Origin: Limnoperna fortunei
Lineage: Eukaryota > Mollusca > Bivalvia > Mytilida > Modiolidae
Direction: 5' to 3'
NCBI GenBank assembly: GCA_944474755.1
Contig: OX104114.1
Coordinates: 48,487,070-48,551,069, forward strand
DNA: 64,000 bases
Shown here: positions 13,901 to 24,022 of the stretch, piece by piece
How positions within the stretch are numbered: position 1 is the stretch's first letter
How the letters are laid out: every line of letters starts with the position of its first letter
Position numbers and translations under genes: made by a program
Notes under the pieces: generated by a model
What the model was told of the DNA's origin: nothing
Database searches by the model: none
The model's input: only the letters and a program-made list of their open reading frames with translations

Positions 13901-16900
13901 AGCCTAAGTTGTTTCCGCAGAATGTCTAGAAAACAAGGAAATAACAGTTATTTCAGAAGACATTTTTAACCTAGACATTGAGCCTATGATGAAAATAATT
14001 TCAAATTGGAAAAACTCAAAAACTACAAATGGAATTGTGCTGAAATTTCCACTTAATCATCATTTATAGAACTTAACAACTGTGCAAAGTTTAAACACAA
14101 ACTAAAATAATTTTCCGAGAGTCGAAATTGTGCTAAAATTGAACTTGATCTTCAGTTTATATTGAGCAGCTGTAAAAATAAAAGCTTCGTAGTTTGTTGC
14201 AAACAAAAAAAGTGTTGAAATGATATACCCAGCAGTAAGATAGGTTTCAAGAATCAACAAATAACACGTGTATCTTTAAATAAGAGTATAGTCAATGTTG
14301 TTTGAAAATTATTGGTAGAAAATAAGAAAACACAGTCTGAATACATGAAAACATATGATTGCGTTTGAACAGACCTACCTTTCTGTTCTAAAAATTTACA
14401 ATTATCCACTTGTGAATCCGTCGTACACCGCAGCCAAATGTTCTTGTCCAAACATCTGGTTGCATTCATCGGTTCACATAGGCCTACAAGGTACATTTAT
14501 TGTTATCAAAGAACAAACTAATAATCGAATTTATATATCTTTTTATTTGTAAATATATATGTATCACGATTAGTTTCAATGTCTTGTTTCCTTGAAAACG
14601 AACGAAAGTCAAATTCGTTATATTATATTTATCACGTTTACATACTATATAGTCAAAAGGGCATCATCTTACAAATGTTCACTTGATTCGTTATCAAGCG
14701 AAATCCCTAGCTTTATCCCCGTTCCCTTTCTTTTACCACCCAAACCCAAGTTCTGGGTAATTGTTCCGTTACCAATACAGCTTTGTCTTCATCCTCCAAT
14801 GGAAAGAAAAGAACCAATGGAAAAAATAGAACTTGGTAGGGGCGTACAATTTAGTAGCCATACATAATATATTTGTTCTTTTTAAACCTGCAAAAGAGAA
14901 GGCGGTCTTTAACGAGAAAAGAATGTGACACCCACCAAACACGTCAGAAGACACACAGAGAATGTACATCGCCCATGATCAAGGCTTTTCGCATTATTAC
15001 CCGAGACCCTTAAAACGAGAGGGTGTCGCCTTTATGTCACATTTGGACGCGATGGGCAGCTCAGTGGGTCGAGTTTTGATACCTCTCACAGTAAGCAGTG
15101 AAAAATTTGACATCGATCACTAGTTATTTAAAACATTTGCACATTTCAAATTATACGATGTAGACGAATCAATTTCATTTGTGTTACACATCTTTAATAA
15201 AACATCCAGTGATTTTCTCTGTTTAATTGTAGAAATATTCATTTTCTGTCTTATTATAGTAACATGTCATACTTAATTTAAATGGGTTTTCTACTCCCAC
15301 CCTGACGCAGTAAGGATCGAACTCGCAAACTTAGTGCTGCCACATTGTGATCAATAGTAGATAATTATTTATAACTACCTTAACCACTTAACCGCCGAGG
15401 TCCAATACAAATTGGTCATAATAATCAACATAATAATTAACCACACGATCGATAATCGCGCTCATGATGCACAAACAAATGGGTTTGCCGAAATTAACAT
15501 TATGACATCGATTTCAATATAGGATCACCAAATACCGGGAACCAGTGCAGAAGTTATACCTAAAAGGAGTACTATTCAACAGATCAGTTCACTCTTGTCT
15601 ATTTCAGGAAACTTGAAGATAAAGTTTTACTGTTTATAATTGTGGATAAAAATGTCAGGAGTCAATTAAAGACATTCCCTATGTTTGAACTGAAATTAAA
15701 AGTGAAAGTAGATTTTAAGACCATATAAACTTCCAGCGTTTGTTCTTATATGGAAGGAAAGGTAGGGTCAAATTTTGGCAGAATGTTGTACCGATGCATA
15801 TATCTTTTTTGTTAAACCACTCACGTGATTCCTTGGCAAATAGTTTTTTTCGTCATGTCCATTTTTTATTAATAAATTTTTTTCCCACAATTGTAACTCA
15901 ATTTTCTCGAAAACAATTCTTGCCAAGGACATAAGAAGGAAGTTATCACATATTTATTTCCCAAATCGTCATTTTCGTCTATTTTAAAGGAAACTGACAG
16001 TGTGTAGCTTTATTACTTGAATACTCAGACACAAATTATCTAGTGCAAATAGCTTATCTGCCCTTACCGATGCAACAAAATAAATGTGGTGATGAGCGCG
16101 ATTGCAGACCGTGGATGTGTTTACACCAGATGCTGATATTTGATTGATAGAAGTTTTACCCTACTGAGCAAGGTTTCAGATGAAAGGAAATCGGTGTCCC
16201 CGCTGAGAATCCTCTCCTACATTCGAAAGAAAAGTGGCAAGATAGTATATGGCTAATTAATTAGACCACTCGCACATAAGAGGACGTAATCATAATCAAA
16301 AACATTTTAGAACACGGAAACGACAACAGTATTAAGTTTAGTAGAATTATAGAGGAAATAATTGGCAGTTTAGAGTGTGTACCAAATTTAGAAACTATGC
16401 TATAGAATATTTGATGTTAATTGTATTATGGTTATTGATGTTATTAAACAAATAGAAATAATACGATACAGTTATTAAAGTTAAAATACTACAGGGATTA
16501 ACTGTTTGATCTCTAATCTAGCAACAACATCATGCAATCGACCAAAGAATATTCAAGGATACAAGTTTATCTTGAGTAAAGCCTTGCCAAATTTATTCAT
16601 GGAAGCATACCAATCTCAGCGAGATCAAGGTAATTGAAGGAACTCTACCGTGACATTTCGAGATTCATTCCATAAGCTGACAAGATTTCAACAGTGGAAA
16701 AGAAATTTTGCGATAAGAAAACTGAAATCTTCGCTTTTATCATAGATTTTAGTTTGTAAATCTTAAATATTATTCAATTTAAAAAAATTATCTCAGTAAT
16801 AAGCCCAACTTTGTAGCACTTTTTACATTTTAAACTAGTTTGATCAATTAAGTACACATTTATAGAAAATCCGATGATTATCACTTAAACGATTTAAAGA

Positions 16901-19900
16901 ATTGTATTTTAGTACATATTTACGCCTGCCAAATATTCGGGGATTCATCTTTTAGTTTGTTATTCAACTGACAAAAATAGTTCATGACATGGCAAAAAAC
17001 ATGTTTACATGATAATTAGACATATTTTAAATTACCTGGATTTGAAATGTTCTTTTGTCTTGATGGTGGGTCTCCAAGTTTCCATATACAATCGGGATCA
17101 CCAAGTTCCTCCCCGTTATTTGTTCCATCAGAATCAGAATCCATAGTGCAAATCTCATTATTCCATTCCTATTAAAAGAATGTGTTTTGTAAAATCATTT
17201 CTGCGAACGCTTATAGCTCTTATTCCAAAAGCGTATTAAGATAAACATTTATTAGACATCTTTTTAATCATAGGCATATCACATTTGAATTGCTACAAAA
17301 CAGCACATAATACTTGTCATTAGTACTGCAACGCACCACAGACCTACAGACCCTAGAACTTCACAGTTACTAGCGTTTTCTTCTGTCCTTATTATTTCGA
17401 AAATAATACTATGAAATTTGAATAAGATAACAAAGTGTTTATTAACGTAGATCTGGTCTTTTCTACGGCAAGTAATTTTGTGTCCAAAGTCCGGTATGCA
17501 ATATTTTAAATTTTTGTTGTAATTATAATTAAATGAAGACAAGATTTTGGCAAATTGATGACCTATTTACTAATGATAAAATATACATTAATGAAAAATC
17601 ATGAAATCATAAAAAACGCTTGTGTAAATACACATACAAAAACTCCGGTTATGTTATACTTTGATTGAACAAACACACACATACACATATTGTTATATCG
17701 TTAATGTCAAGGTTAGGAAATACCTCTTAATTCATCTAATAAAAGACGTGTACAAATAACAGTTTAAGTATTATAAATACCACACCTTTTATGAGCTGAC
17801 ATATTTAAAGAAACGAACCGCCAGGCGAGTTGTTTAAATATGTTAACTTGTAAAGGGCGTGGTATATTTGTTTTTTAACACAATTAAAATCAATGGAATT
17901 TGAAATTGACGCGACATTATTGTTTTCAGACGATTACCAGTTACAGAGTAAGTCTAGATGATTAGATGGCCGATTATACCATAGCTAATCCCCGCCTATT
18001 TCAATATATTTGAATAAAAGGTGTGTCCTAAATGTTGTAGTTTAACTAACTCACTAAATCCTATACAATAATTTCCAATCGAGGATAATAATCCAGTAAC
18101 GTTCTGCACTATTGAAGTAAGACGACCCAGGCCTTCAGGCGGATGCATGTCCGTTTAATATCCCAAACCTAATGTTTTGGAATTTAGTAGATAACGGAAT
18201 TTTTTATAATTTTGTAGACTTCTCGTCAACAGTTCATGGATTATTCTGTAGTATCCTTTTTTCAAGACTATTAAAAATCCCATTTTAGTAGCTTAATAGT
18301 CAACAGAAGAGTCTGTCCTAGAAAATCGAATGCCGATTGCAATATCCAATGTAACCTTAAGTTGTGAAATGTAAAGAGATTACATGTAATTGGATGTTGC
18401 TCTACGTCCAGCGTGCATTATTTCAGCTATATTCAGCACGAGTGAAATGTAAACACCATACGCTGATCTAGCAGGGATTTTGCGATCGATAAACACGATC
18501 TTGACGATAGGAAAGTTGAAGTCGTCACTTTGATCGTCGAGTTTAGTTAGTAGTTTTCCTGTGTATATTTAAAAAAGGTGGTAGACTTAATGAAAATAGT
18601 AAAAAAAACTTGTTTAGTGACAAAACGTCATCTGTATCTAAAGTTCTGTCCCAGTGTTTTTTCTTTCTTTACAATCGTACTAAATTAGGCTGATGATCTT
18701 AAGTTCATCATTAATATAAACTAGACAAAATTGACTTAGCGATCTCTGATACCCCTGCTTAAATTTTGCAGAACTGTTTGAAAAATTTCTAACGTATTCT
18801 GTCGACTGGTGACCTTAACAATTGATGGAAGTTTCATTTAAATCAAATTCACACTTTTTGAGTTATTGTCCAGATACCTTTTGTAAAAATTTCGGACATT
18901 TTTTGGCAAATACGACCTTGAAATTCGACGGATTTCCCTCAAAATTAATAGGCTTCTGATCCAACTAATATGAAAATATATCCCAAAGTTTCCTTGAAAT
19001 CAAATGCTAACTTTTTGAAAAACATCATTTCGTTTAATATTTCTAACGTTTTTTGGCAACTGTGACAGTAAAATTTGAAGGATTTTGCTAAAAATTGATA
19101 TTCTTCTGATCCATCTAATATTAAACTATATCACAAAGTTTAATTGAAATCAAATGCAAACATTTTGAGTTATTGTACGGAACCATCTTTTTCTTAAAAA
19201 TTTATAGCGTTTTTGTTGACTGTGAAACTTGACGGATTTCCCCCAAAATCGATACGCTTCTTACCAACCTGATATGGAACAATATCCCATAGTTTCATTA
19301 AATCAGATGTAAGCTTTGTGAATTATCCGATCCGGAAACCAAAATAGACGGATGAACGGACTGACATGAGGTCCATTATAAACCCCGGACACGACAGTCG
19401 AGCAGGGGTATAGAAAAACCTTGTCCAGTTCCCACCCTCCACTTCAAAGCCAATACAGCGTGTATGTATAAAGCTTCCCTATGTAAAAGTTACAGCAGCT
19501 GTCCTGTGGTAAAGAAATAAAACACATCGACTGGACCTTCATATGTTGGATTGACTGATTGATTGTATTTTTGCTTTACGTCCAACGAGAATACATCAAT
19601 GAAAAAAGGGATGGAACACAAGTCAAACTGCAATAAAAAAAGTATGGAGTACTTGGTAGCAGCGAAGAATTTAGCTTTTGGCAGCGGCTGCAATAAGCAT
19701 ATTCTTTTTCAAAATCTACAAAAGGGTCTTTAACGTGAGAGAAGCGTGGCACTCTCCAAATACGTCACCCACCATCCACGGCCTGGCTTTCATTATTATG
19801 ACCCGACAACCTCCGAACAAGAGGATTTCCCCTACCCGCCACCCGGAGGCGAACTGTGCTGCTCTGTGGGTTTAGCACCAGGAACCTTCCCAGTATGGTC

Positions 19901-21539
19901 CCAGTCATATGTTGGTTGAAATAAAATCCTTAATTAAAATCTGAGTCCTGTGTATATTATCCCATAAAAGTGTATTAAATTAGTTTACAACAATTTAAGT
20001 TTAGTAATAACAAAGTGTCGAATACTATACCCATTATAAATTAAACATACACATGTTTTTGATAAACTCACAGATACTATAGATGTAGATTTATTGAATA
20101 TTCTCAATATTTTCTCTTAGTAAGACAACAACGTCACAAAATAAAATAAACGAAATTAGAAAGATCTTTTGTTTTCAATTATTAATAAAAATTTTGTTGT
20201 GATATGAAGATATCTTTTATTTAATTTTTTTGTTGAAATTTATATTGGGATTGTTTGTGTGTTTTATTTTGTTTACATTCGTGTGATATTTAATTATTTA
20301 ATTAATATTTAATTGGTGATACAGGATAACGTGTACAACAGGCTTGCAAAATATTATCAGCTTAACGTTTCACTGTTAGTGCACGTACACATGCCCCAGT
20401 GGAAATGTCTGTAACATGTTTATTTTCACTACCCTGTCAAATTTAACACAAAGTTTCTTAATAATTATACAAACAGACTCTTATATTTTAACCTGTCTAC
20501 GTTAGATGTTATGTAACCACCAAAACAGCAAGTTTTTTACTTCAAATTCATAATTTTCTTTCAAAATAATGACCTTCACAACAAAACGGTATAATGAATT
20601 GCAGCACAGAAACCTCACGATTTTTGACAATGGCATCACTATAAACAAAGTTGTATTATTAAATAATTGATTAAAAGAGCAGATCTTATAAACACGTGTC
20701 CTCCAGCTGATAACGGGGATTACACAGCGTATTTCTTGCTTTGCATTATTGATTTGTAAATGTTGAGTATTTTGCCACAAGTGTTAAGATTAATATATAC
20801 CATCTTTATGATGTCATCGGCATTGAAGTCTTCAGTTTATCCAGAGTAAAAAACAAAACAAGAATTCTAATGCAATCTTATGTATTACTGAATTTGACAG
20901 ACGTCAATTAATTTCGTCATAATTTTTTTCGTAAATTAGAGTTTTAAAAAAATCTACGGATCGTCATTGTAATATTAATTGATAGATTAAAAAAGGGCGT
21001 GCGATTTACGTCAAAGTTGATAACCTGGTACCAACTATTTATTTAAACTGATTGTTCAATAACGATTTTTTTTTTATTCCACCGTCAATTAAAAACAATG
21101 TTGATAGCTATAATAAATGAGGTGTTTTAAAACAATTAAAAAAAGATATTTCAGTTACTGTCCACTATGACCCCCACCCCCAGTGAACCTACTCCTTTAC
21201 TCATGCAATGGCCAATTTTGTCTATCTGTTGCATGTGGGAATACTCGACGCAGACAGGTGGAACTCAGTTACAACCTAATATTTTACTAAACAGTATTTT
21301 CTTACCATTCCAGCGGTTATGAAGTCTTTTATAAAAGGGTTTTCCTTTGTACCCATCAACTTGTGCTCTAAACCATCTGCTGTACCTGCACTGCACGGAT
21401 GTGGGACATTTGATCCATTTGGAATCTTTTCATGAAGCCTCTGATGTCCAGTGGAATATTTGAAATTCATTAATAAAACTACAAGCCCTAAATGCTGCAA
21501 AAGTAATAAATAATAACAATAAAATCGTAGTTCTCTCAA
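1434..21539 (-). CDS. Temptin-like / type II copper monooxygenase fusion (DBH/MOXD1 family), 8 exons, complete
   Basis: Joined exons: 21539-21306, 17168-17036, 14483-14379, 13925-13746, 6175-6009, 3682-3439, 2690-2594, 1986-1434. They total 1713 nt, or 570 residues plus TAG, with GT/AG sites and matching phase at all seven junctions. Order of parts: signal peptide (about 1-24); temptin-like module (about 25-123, with IPNG..VPHPC and a D-S-D-S-D-G..NGEELGDP Ca-binding-type loop); Cys-rich linker (123-158); copper monooxygenase N domain (about 165-280) and C domain (about 285-490); hydrophobic tail (549-570). Copper ligands: CuH site H207, H208, H275; CuM site H350, H352, M425. The family uses O2, copper and a reductant to hydroxylate an aliphatic carbon (dopamine, tyramine or glycine-extended peptides in known members). 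The substrate here cannot be read from sequence. A DOMON domain, usual in DBH and MOXD1, is absent; temptin sits in its place. It probably acts in the secretory pathway or at the cell surface. No frameshift or in-frame stop was seen. Confidence 0.88.
2594..2690 (-). CDS. Exon 7: copper monooxygenase C domain, short exon
   Basis: A 97 bp exon coding residues 356-386, too short to stand out as an ORF. It reads TRQTITLYRDNQKLRDITYD, then ENYSYSQPFFYE, matching the family stretch 'R....Y..G.....I...D.Y.F..Q' after the HxH motif. Acceptor GTGACAG|GT, donor TACGA|GTGAGT. Phase 1 in and 2 out is exactly what exons 6 and 8 require. Confidence 0.85.
3439..3682 (-). CDS. Exon 6: third CuH ligand, domain linker and HxH motif of CuM
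   Basis: Residues 274-354. It starts IHWNNP (H275, equal to PHM His172 / DBH HY motif), then DSSGIELFYT, IPPGIPEISFHSSC..QC (disulfide pair), and ends NHMHHR with the CuM ligands H350 and H352. Acceptor ATTGTAG|ATC; donor AGAG|GTATA. Residues just upstream of MTDSSG are required to complete the IHWNNP motif. Confidence 0.9.
3794..4927. mobile_element. Fold-back element with ~300 bp inverted arms of tandem 20-bp units
   Basis: The left end TATGGCACGCCGTTCTCGTC (from 3793) is repeated inverted at the right end (about 4903-4927). Each arm then carries roughly nine tandem units around ACACACTCAAAATTTTAAAT, forward at 3840-4050 and inverted at 4670-4890. Inner arm sequence (TGTGCGCA..GCGCAAAACTC and ATAAATATTCAT) is inverted too, so the arms run to about 4100 and 4625. 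The centre has a 91-codon ORF (4205-4480, plus) without recognised motifs. It lies in the intron between exons 5 and 6 of the fusion gene. A clear target duplication could not be fixed (flanks aatagata / aatagaata are similar). Confidence 0.75.
5316..5552 (-). repeat. tRNA-derived SINE (minus), near full length
   Basis: Reads on the minus strand as ..GTGGCCGAGTGATTAAG (A box), GGGTTCGAATCTCG (B box), a central part ending CCAATAAAAACCTGGACGCC, then a tail of GGC(T)TTAAAC followed by (AAAC)n. Same family as the copies near 15.3, 24.0, 35.6, 40.6, 42.9, 50.5, 56.7 and 61.7 kb. Lies in the intron between exons 5 and 6. Confidence 0.8.
6009..6175 (-). CDS. Exon 5: copper monooxygenase N domain, middle
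   Basis: Residues 218-273. YPCGMLAHKHC..IIGTWTVG corresponds to the family 'C....AWAVGG' stretch, followed by a 'P..G..IG' turn (DTGVQIGNFG). Acceptor TTTAACAG|TG; donor CAG|GTATT. The exon ends in phase 0 at AALQ and continues in the next exon as IHWNNP. Confidence 0.83.
7018..7434. mobile_element. MITE candidate with 18-bp terminal inverted repeats
   Basis: TCACCTCTGCCACACAAG at 7018-7035 recurs as its exact reverse complement near 7415-7433, about 0.4 kb apart. I saw no coding motif between them and no obvious target-site duplication, so this may be part of a larger repeat. Confidence 0.4.
8480..10560 (+). pseudogene. Decayed Ty3/gypsy-like retroelement (gag and protease remnants)
   Basis: Many stops and frameshifts, but protein-like islands lie in the expected order on the plus strand. 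A gag-like stretch LPDQSVAYDVLAKSPTS lies at about 8672-8722. A retropepsin active-site motif SAVLDTGAEVTVLN sits at about 9718-9760. A protease C-terminal stretch GDDFLLGSNMLDELN lies at about 10083-10127, followed by a LIDG-like segment. Reverse transcriptase was not found and no LTRs were seen. Lies in the intron between exons 4 and 5 of the fusion gene and is interrupted near 8870-9055 by a probable MITE. Confidence 0.65.
8866..9053. mobile_element. MITE candidate inserted in the retroelement remnant
   Basis: The left end ACAAGTGATTTTCTCG and the right end CGCGAAAAATCCACATGT are imperfect inverted repeats around a GCG-rich, non-coding 0.19 kb. It interrupts the gag region of the Ty3-like remnant, so it would be a later insertion. 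Boundaries are approximate. Confidence 0.4.
11195..11435. repeat. Single arm of a fold-back family with ~20-bp AT-rich units
   Basis: Tandem degenerate units around CATATAATTACGAAACCACA end in ACATAAGACAGCTATGGCGT. The same unit and end occur at the fold-back element at 36987-38013. No inverted partner was found here. A further diverged end (CACATAAGACAGCTACTGCG) lies at about 12716-12736. Confidence 0.55.
12655..12740. repeat. Diverged end of the same fold-back family
   Basis: ATATAATGATACCATTACCATATA..GACACATAAGACAGCTACTG resembles the right end of the elements at 11195-11435 and 36987-38013. Short and degenerate. Confidence 0.4.
13746..13925 (-). CDS. Exon 4: start of copper monooxygenase N domain, HH copper ligands
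   Basis: Residues 159-217. It begins the monooxygenase fold with IPKKRTSYFCMIFSLP (171-186), matching the family 'P..T.Y.C..F.LP' start. It ends with ATHHILLFGC (205-214), whose two histidines H207 and H208 are CuH ligands. Acceptor TTTTCTAG|AC; donor CGAG|GTAAG. Phase 1-1. Confidence 0.88.
14379..14483 (-). CDS. Exon 3: Cys-rich linker between temptin and monooxygenase
   Basis: A symmetrical phase 1-1 exon of 105 bp (residues 123-158) with four cysteines at 125, 133, 142 and 151 and a WLRC motif at 139-142. Acceptor CTTGTAG|GC; donor AAAG|GTAGGT. It joins in frame on both sides, the main support for including it. I do not recognise it as a named domain. A phase 1-1 exon could be skipped without breaking the frame. 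Confidence 0.7.
14795..15085 (+). repeat. Dispersed 'TTGATTGATTG' repeat, diverged partial copy
   Basis: Contains the order of blocks seen in the better copy at 47576-48012: TTTAGTAGC.., GTTCTTTTTAAA, GTCTTTAACG, CACCAAACACGTCA, TTCGCATTATTACCCGA, GAGAGGGTGTCGCC, CAGCTCAGTGGGTCGAG. Non-coding; lies in the intron between exons 2 and 3. Confidence 0.6.
15295..15402 (-). repeat. tRNA-derived SINE, truncated head
   Basis: On the minus strand GACCTCGGCGGTTAAGTGGTTAAGG..ATTGATCACAATGTGG..GCGAGTTCGATCC keeps the A and B boxes and the TACTATTGATCA spacer of the SINE family. The 3' body is missing. Confidence 0.65.
15454..16103. mobile_element. Possible non-autonomous DNA element with short inverted ends
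   Basis: AATCGCGCTCAT at 15454-15465 and its reverse complement ATGAGCGCGATT at 16092-16103 bracket 0.65 kb. Only 12 bp match exactly and no coding motif lies inside, so a chance pair is possible. Confidence 0.25.
17036..17168 (-). CDS. Exon 2: second half of temptin module
   Basis: Codes residues 79-122 plus one base of 123. It reads EWNNEICTMDSDSDGTNNGE, then ELGDPDCIWKLGDPP. The acidic D88-x-D90-x-D92-G loop with NG and EL is a calcium-binding loop like those of temptin and thrombospondin-3 or dockerin repeats. C85 and C105 probably pair with each other or with C49. Acceptor TTTTAATAG|GAA; donor CCAG|GTAA. Confidence 0.85.
17777..17865. repeat. Imperfect 89-bp hairpin in intron 1
   Basis: ATACCACACCTTTTATGAGC at the left pairs with GCGTGGTAT and preceding bases at the right, at roughly three in four positions. 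The arms are about 43 nt with the centre near GCCAGGCG. Could be a miniature palindromic transposon or a transcribed hairpin. Confidence 0.45.
18390..18455 (+). repeat. Fragment of the 'TTGATTGATTG' repeat (5' part)
   Basis: CTCTACGTCCAGCGTGCATT followed by ATTTCAGCTATATTCAGCACG matches the start of the copy at 47576 (TTTACGTCCAGCGAGCAGTATTTCAGC). Confidence 0.55.
18749..19411. mobile_element. 0.66 kb repeat with inverted ends and ~3 internal tandem units
   Basis: Ends ATACCCCTGCT (18749-18759) and AGCAGGGGTAT (19401-19411) are exact inverse complements. Inside, a unit of about 185 bp recurs about three times, each with TTTTTGG(C)AACTGTGAC, GAC/AGGATTTCCC.CAAAATTGATA, CTTCTGATCCAACTAATAT and TATCCCAAAGTTTC. 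It ends with GGAAACCAAAATAGACGGAT before the terminal repeat. Non-autonomous and non-coding; lies in intron 1 of the fusion gene. Confidence 0.65.
19550..19922 (+). repeat. Dispersed 'TTGATTGATTG' repeat, near-full copy
   Basis: Starts GATTGACTGATTGATTGTAT, then TTTACGTCCAACGAG, TTTAGCTTTTGGCAGCGGCT, ATTCTTTTTCAAAATCTACA, GGCACTCTCCAAATACGTCA, CCGCCACCCGGAGG and CAGTATGGTCCCAGT. Same order as copies at 47576 (plus) and 41625 and 56290 (minus). The short ORFs it carries are not conserved between copies. Confidence 0.75.
21306..21539 (-). CDS. Exon 1: signal peptide and first half of temptin module
   Basis: Codes residues 1-78. The ATG at 21539-21537 opens a frame with a hydrophobic run of about 14 residues (11-24), a typical signal peptide. 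IPNG at 39-42 and VPHPC at 45-49 follow, then a Gly/Lys stretch ending NPFIKDFITAGM. IPNG..VPHPC and NPF..DF..AG are the temptin hallmarks known from the Aplysia water-borne pheromone. The exon ends ATG|GTAAG, phase 0. The start was chosen because it is the only Met directly before the hydrophobic core. Confidence 0.82.
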
Positions 21540-23974
21540 CTATCACACTGTCAATTTCATATACATGTCTTGTTACTGCATTTAACGGGAATGGGTGTCC
21601 AAAGAAGCCTCAAATGACAAATAAACTAAACCTTTTTGTTGTTTTATTTGTTCAAATATATAGAATAGATCACAAACTTTACTCCTAAAAATGATATGAC
21701 AAGCGTCATAAAACATGCATACAATGAAAAATATATCAAATTATGACTATAATACAAGATAAAAACGACGTCTTAATATGTTATTTTGCTTTTTTGTACA
21801 AAAAAAACTCGCGTACGTGTATTTTTTTGTTTGTGTAAACATAAACTACATACCCTCATAGTAGTAAAAAATTCCACCAATTACCAACGGTAAGTGAATC
21901 CTTGAAGTGTACTAATTTATGAGAATCTGTGCAGCAATTCACTCTTGGCATAATCTTTATGAAAAATCTATGGCATATAGTCCGACGCGATATTGACATT
22001 TTCAAAATACTACAAACAGAGTTCCTACTGTCTATTTGAACTATTCTGATGAGATTTCTGTGCAAATAGTTTTTCTTCAGCCGAATAATCTTATCACATA
22101 TATTTACTGTTCTTTGTATATGATTTCAGATTGGCAGGTAAAATTTCAGTAAAATGTATTTCATTGCTTATTTTTCATTTAATAGTCTTATACACATTAT
22201 GTTTTTTAAGTTAATAATGTTCATGTGGTTGACAGAAATCTCATATTGATTGATCTCTCATTTATTTAAATTTAATCTGGAATATGTTTCCGAATTAACT
22301 GTGACCACCTCGTTGTTGTGTTGGCACTGTGGTCTGAAGAAAACAAGGTTTGCTTGCATTCTGATGCTCTGTTATTATTAAGCAAAGTGTTCGGAAACTA
22401 GAAAACCTTGCATCACTGAGTTGTGACAGAGTTTTTCTGTGTACAAACAACCCCGGTCAAGTGAGTGACTTGATGTCAATCTGATTGGCTGTTCGCGGTA
22501 GTTTATGTCAGTTGTAATTTTGAGAGATTCTCATTTATTTACTGCAGAAATGTCATATTTTTATAATTAAAAAATCGCGAAAGTCTTAAATGACCGGGTT
22601 GCAAAGCAAGTGCCTTAATATATAGGAATTAGTGTTTAATTGGTTGGTGCACCCAAGGTTCTGGGTATGTGTAAGGAAAATGTAGCAGTTGATTGCACAA
22701 GTAGTTACCGTCTTCACAAAGCATGAAACATTAGAAACAAATACTTGAACACTTCCATAATAGTAGGTGTACAACTGCAATACATGTCCGATCTTCATTG
22801 AAGTTTTAGAGATCTGGAATGAAAAGTGCAGGAGGAGTTGATTACACAATATAGAAACCCTGGTTTCCCCGCCCTCGCGAATTCAACACACTATAACTAA
22901 AGAATGACTGAATTAACACAAACGTCTGAAAATTAAACCCAACACTGTTTAAAATGATTGCAATACTGTCAAGTTTTTACCCGGTCACCTTCGCTGAGTA
23001 CAGCACCTTTGACCACTTGACCAAATCCTATATACTACTGTTTAATGAGCAGTAATGGATCGTGAATTGCTGTCGTAGCCCAAGGAGATGACGAGGACCA
23101 ATACAGGTCCGATAAAACTCATTTTATGACACTTAAATTATTTACCATCTGATAAATTTTAGTACCATTTTGTCTCTGACCAATACAGATCTTAATAGAG
23201 GTCCAATATGAAAACGTTTACTATGAACACATATACCTTGATCACTCTGCTTTAATCATATCTATATTATGTCCTCAAAATTTCGGCTGTTCTGGCCATA
23301 GAAGTGCCATTGAACATTAACTTTGACCCATGGCAACAAGAACTTCAGGTTGCAACTTAAACGCTTATTTTCAGTACAATAAATTTGCATTACGTTAGTG
23401 AGTGATTTTTTGTTTTAAAATAATTATATTAAAATATAGATAAACGGGAGTGACATTTCTGTATAGGCATCTGTATGATTTTAAACGAAAATAAGATATT
23501 AATGATTGAATATATCGATTGTATCAGTAAATTTAAAACCTATACAATTGGAAAAAAATGTCCTGTTTTGATTGGCCTCAACTTGTTTAGATCTTTTTTT
23601 AAAGAAAATACATACAAGTAAGCAACAATTGTTAATTCTAATTAGGTCTGTTTATGAAACCTAAATGTGTTTAGAATAAAAAAAACATAGAATAATAAAA
23701 TTTATATTAAAAAGTGACAGGTCTCTTTTCGTTTCTTCTATTGACTGCTTAACAGGCAACTTTCTTAAAGTGTACAGTGTGCACACCAATCGACCGGCTT
23801 GTATCATTTAGTGAACAATAGTATGACACGTTAATAAAGATATAAACACGTTGAGACCTATACAAAACGGATAAGTTTTTTCGAATTATTTGGGTTTTAA
23901 ATTATTGATTTGACAATCGAATGTTCAATTATTAATCTCTTATTTTCGTTTTTGTTCATCTTATTAAATAAATA

Positions 23975-24022
23975 ATTGTTTGTTTGTTTGAATGGTGTTT
24001 AACGCCACTTTCAGCAATTTAT
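23975..24022 (-). repeat. SINE 3' tail fragment
   Basis: TTGTTTGTTTGTTTGAATGG then TGTTTAACGCCACTTTCAGC is the (minus-strand) 3' end shared by all copies of the SINE family. Confidence 0.65.

Noticed and set aside
15454..16103. Functional transposon between 12-bp inverted ends
   Set aside because: Only weak ends and no coding sequence; kept as a low-confidence repeat rather than a finding.
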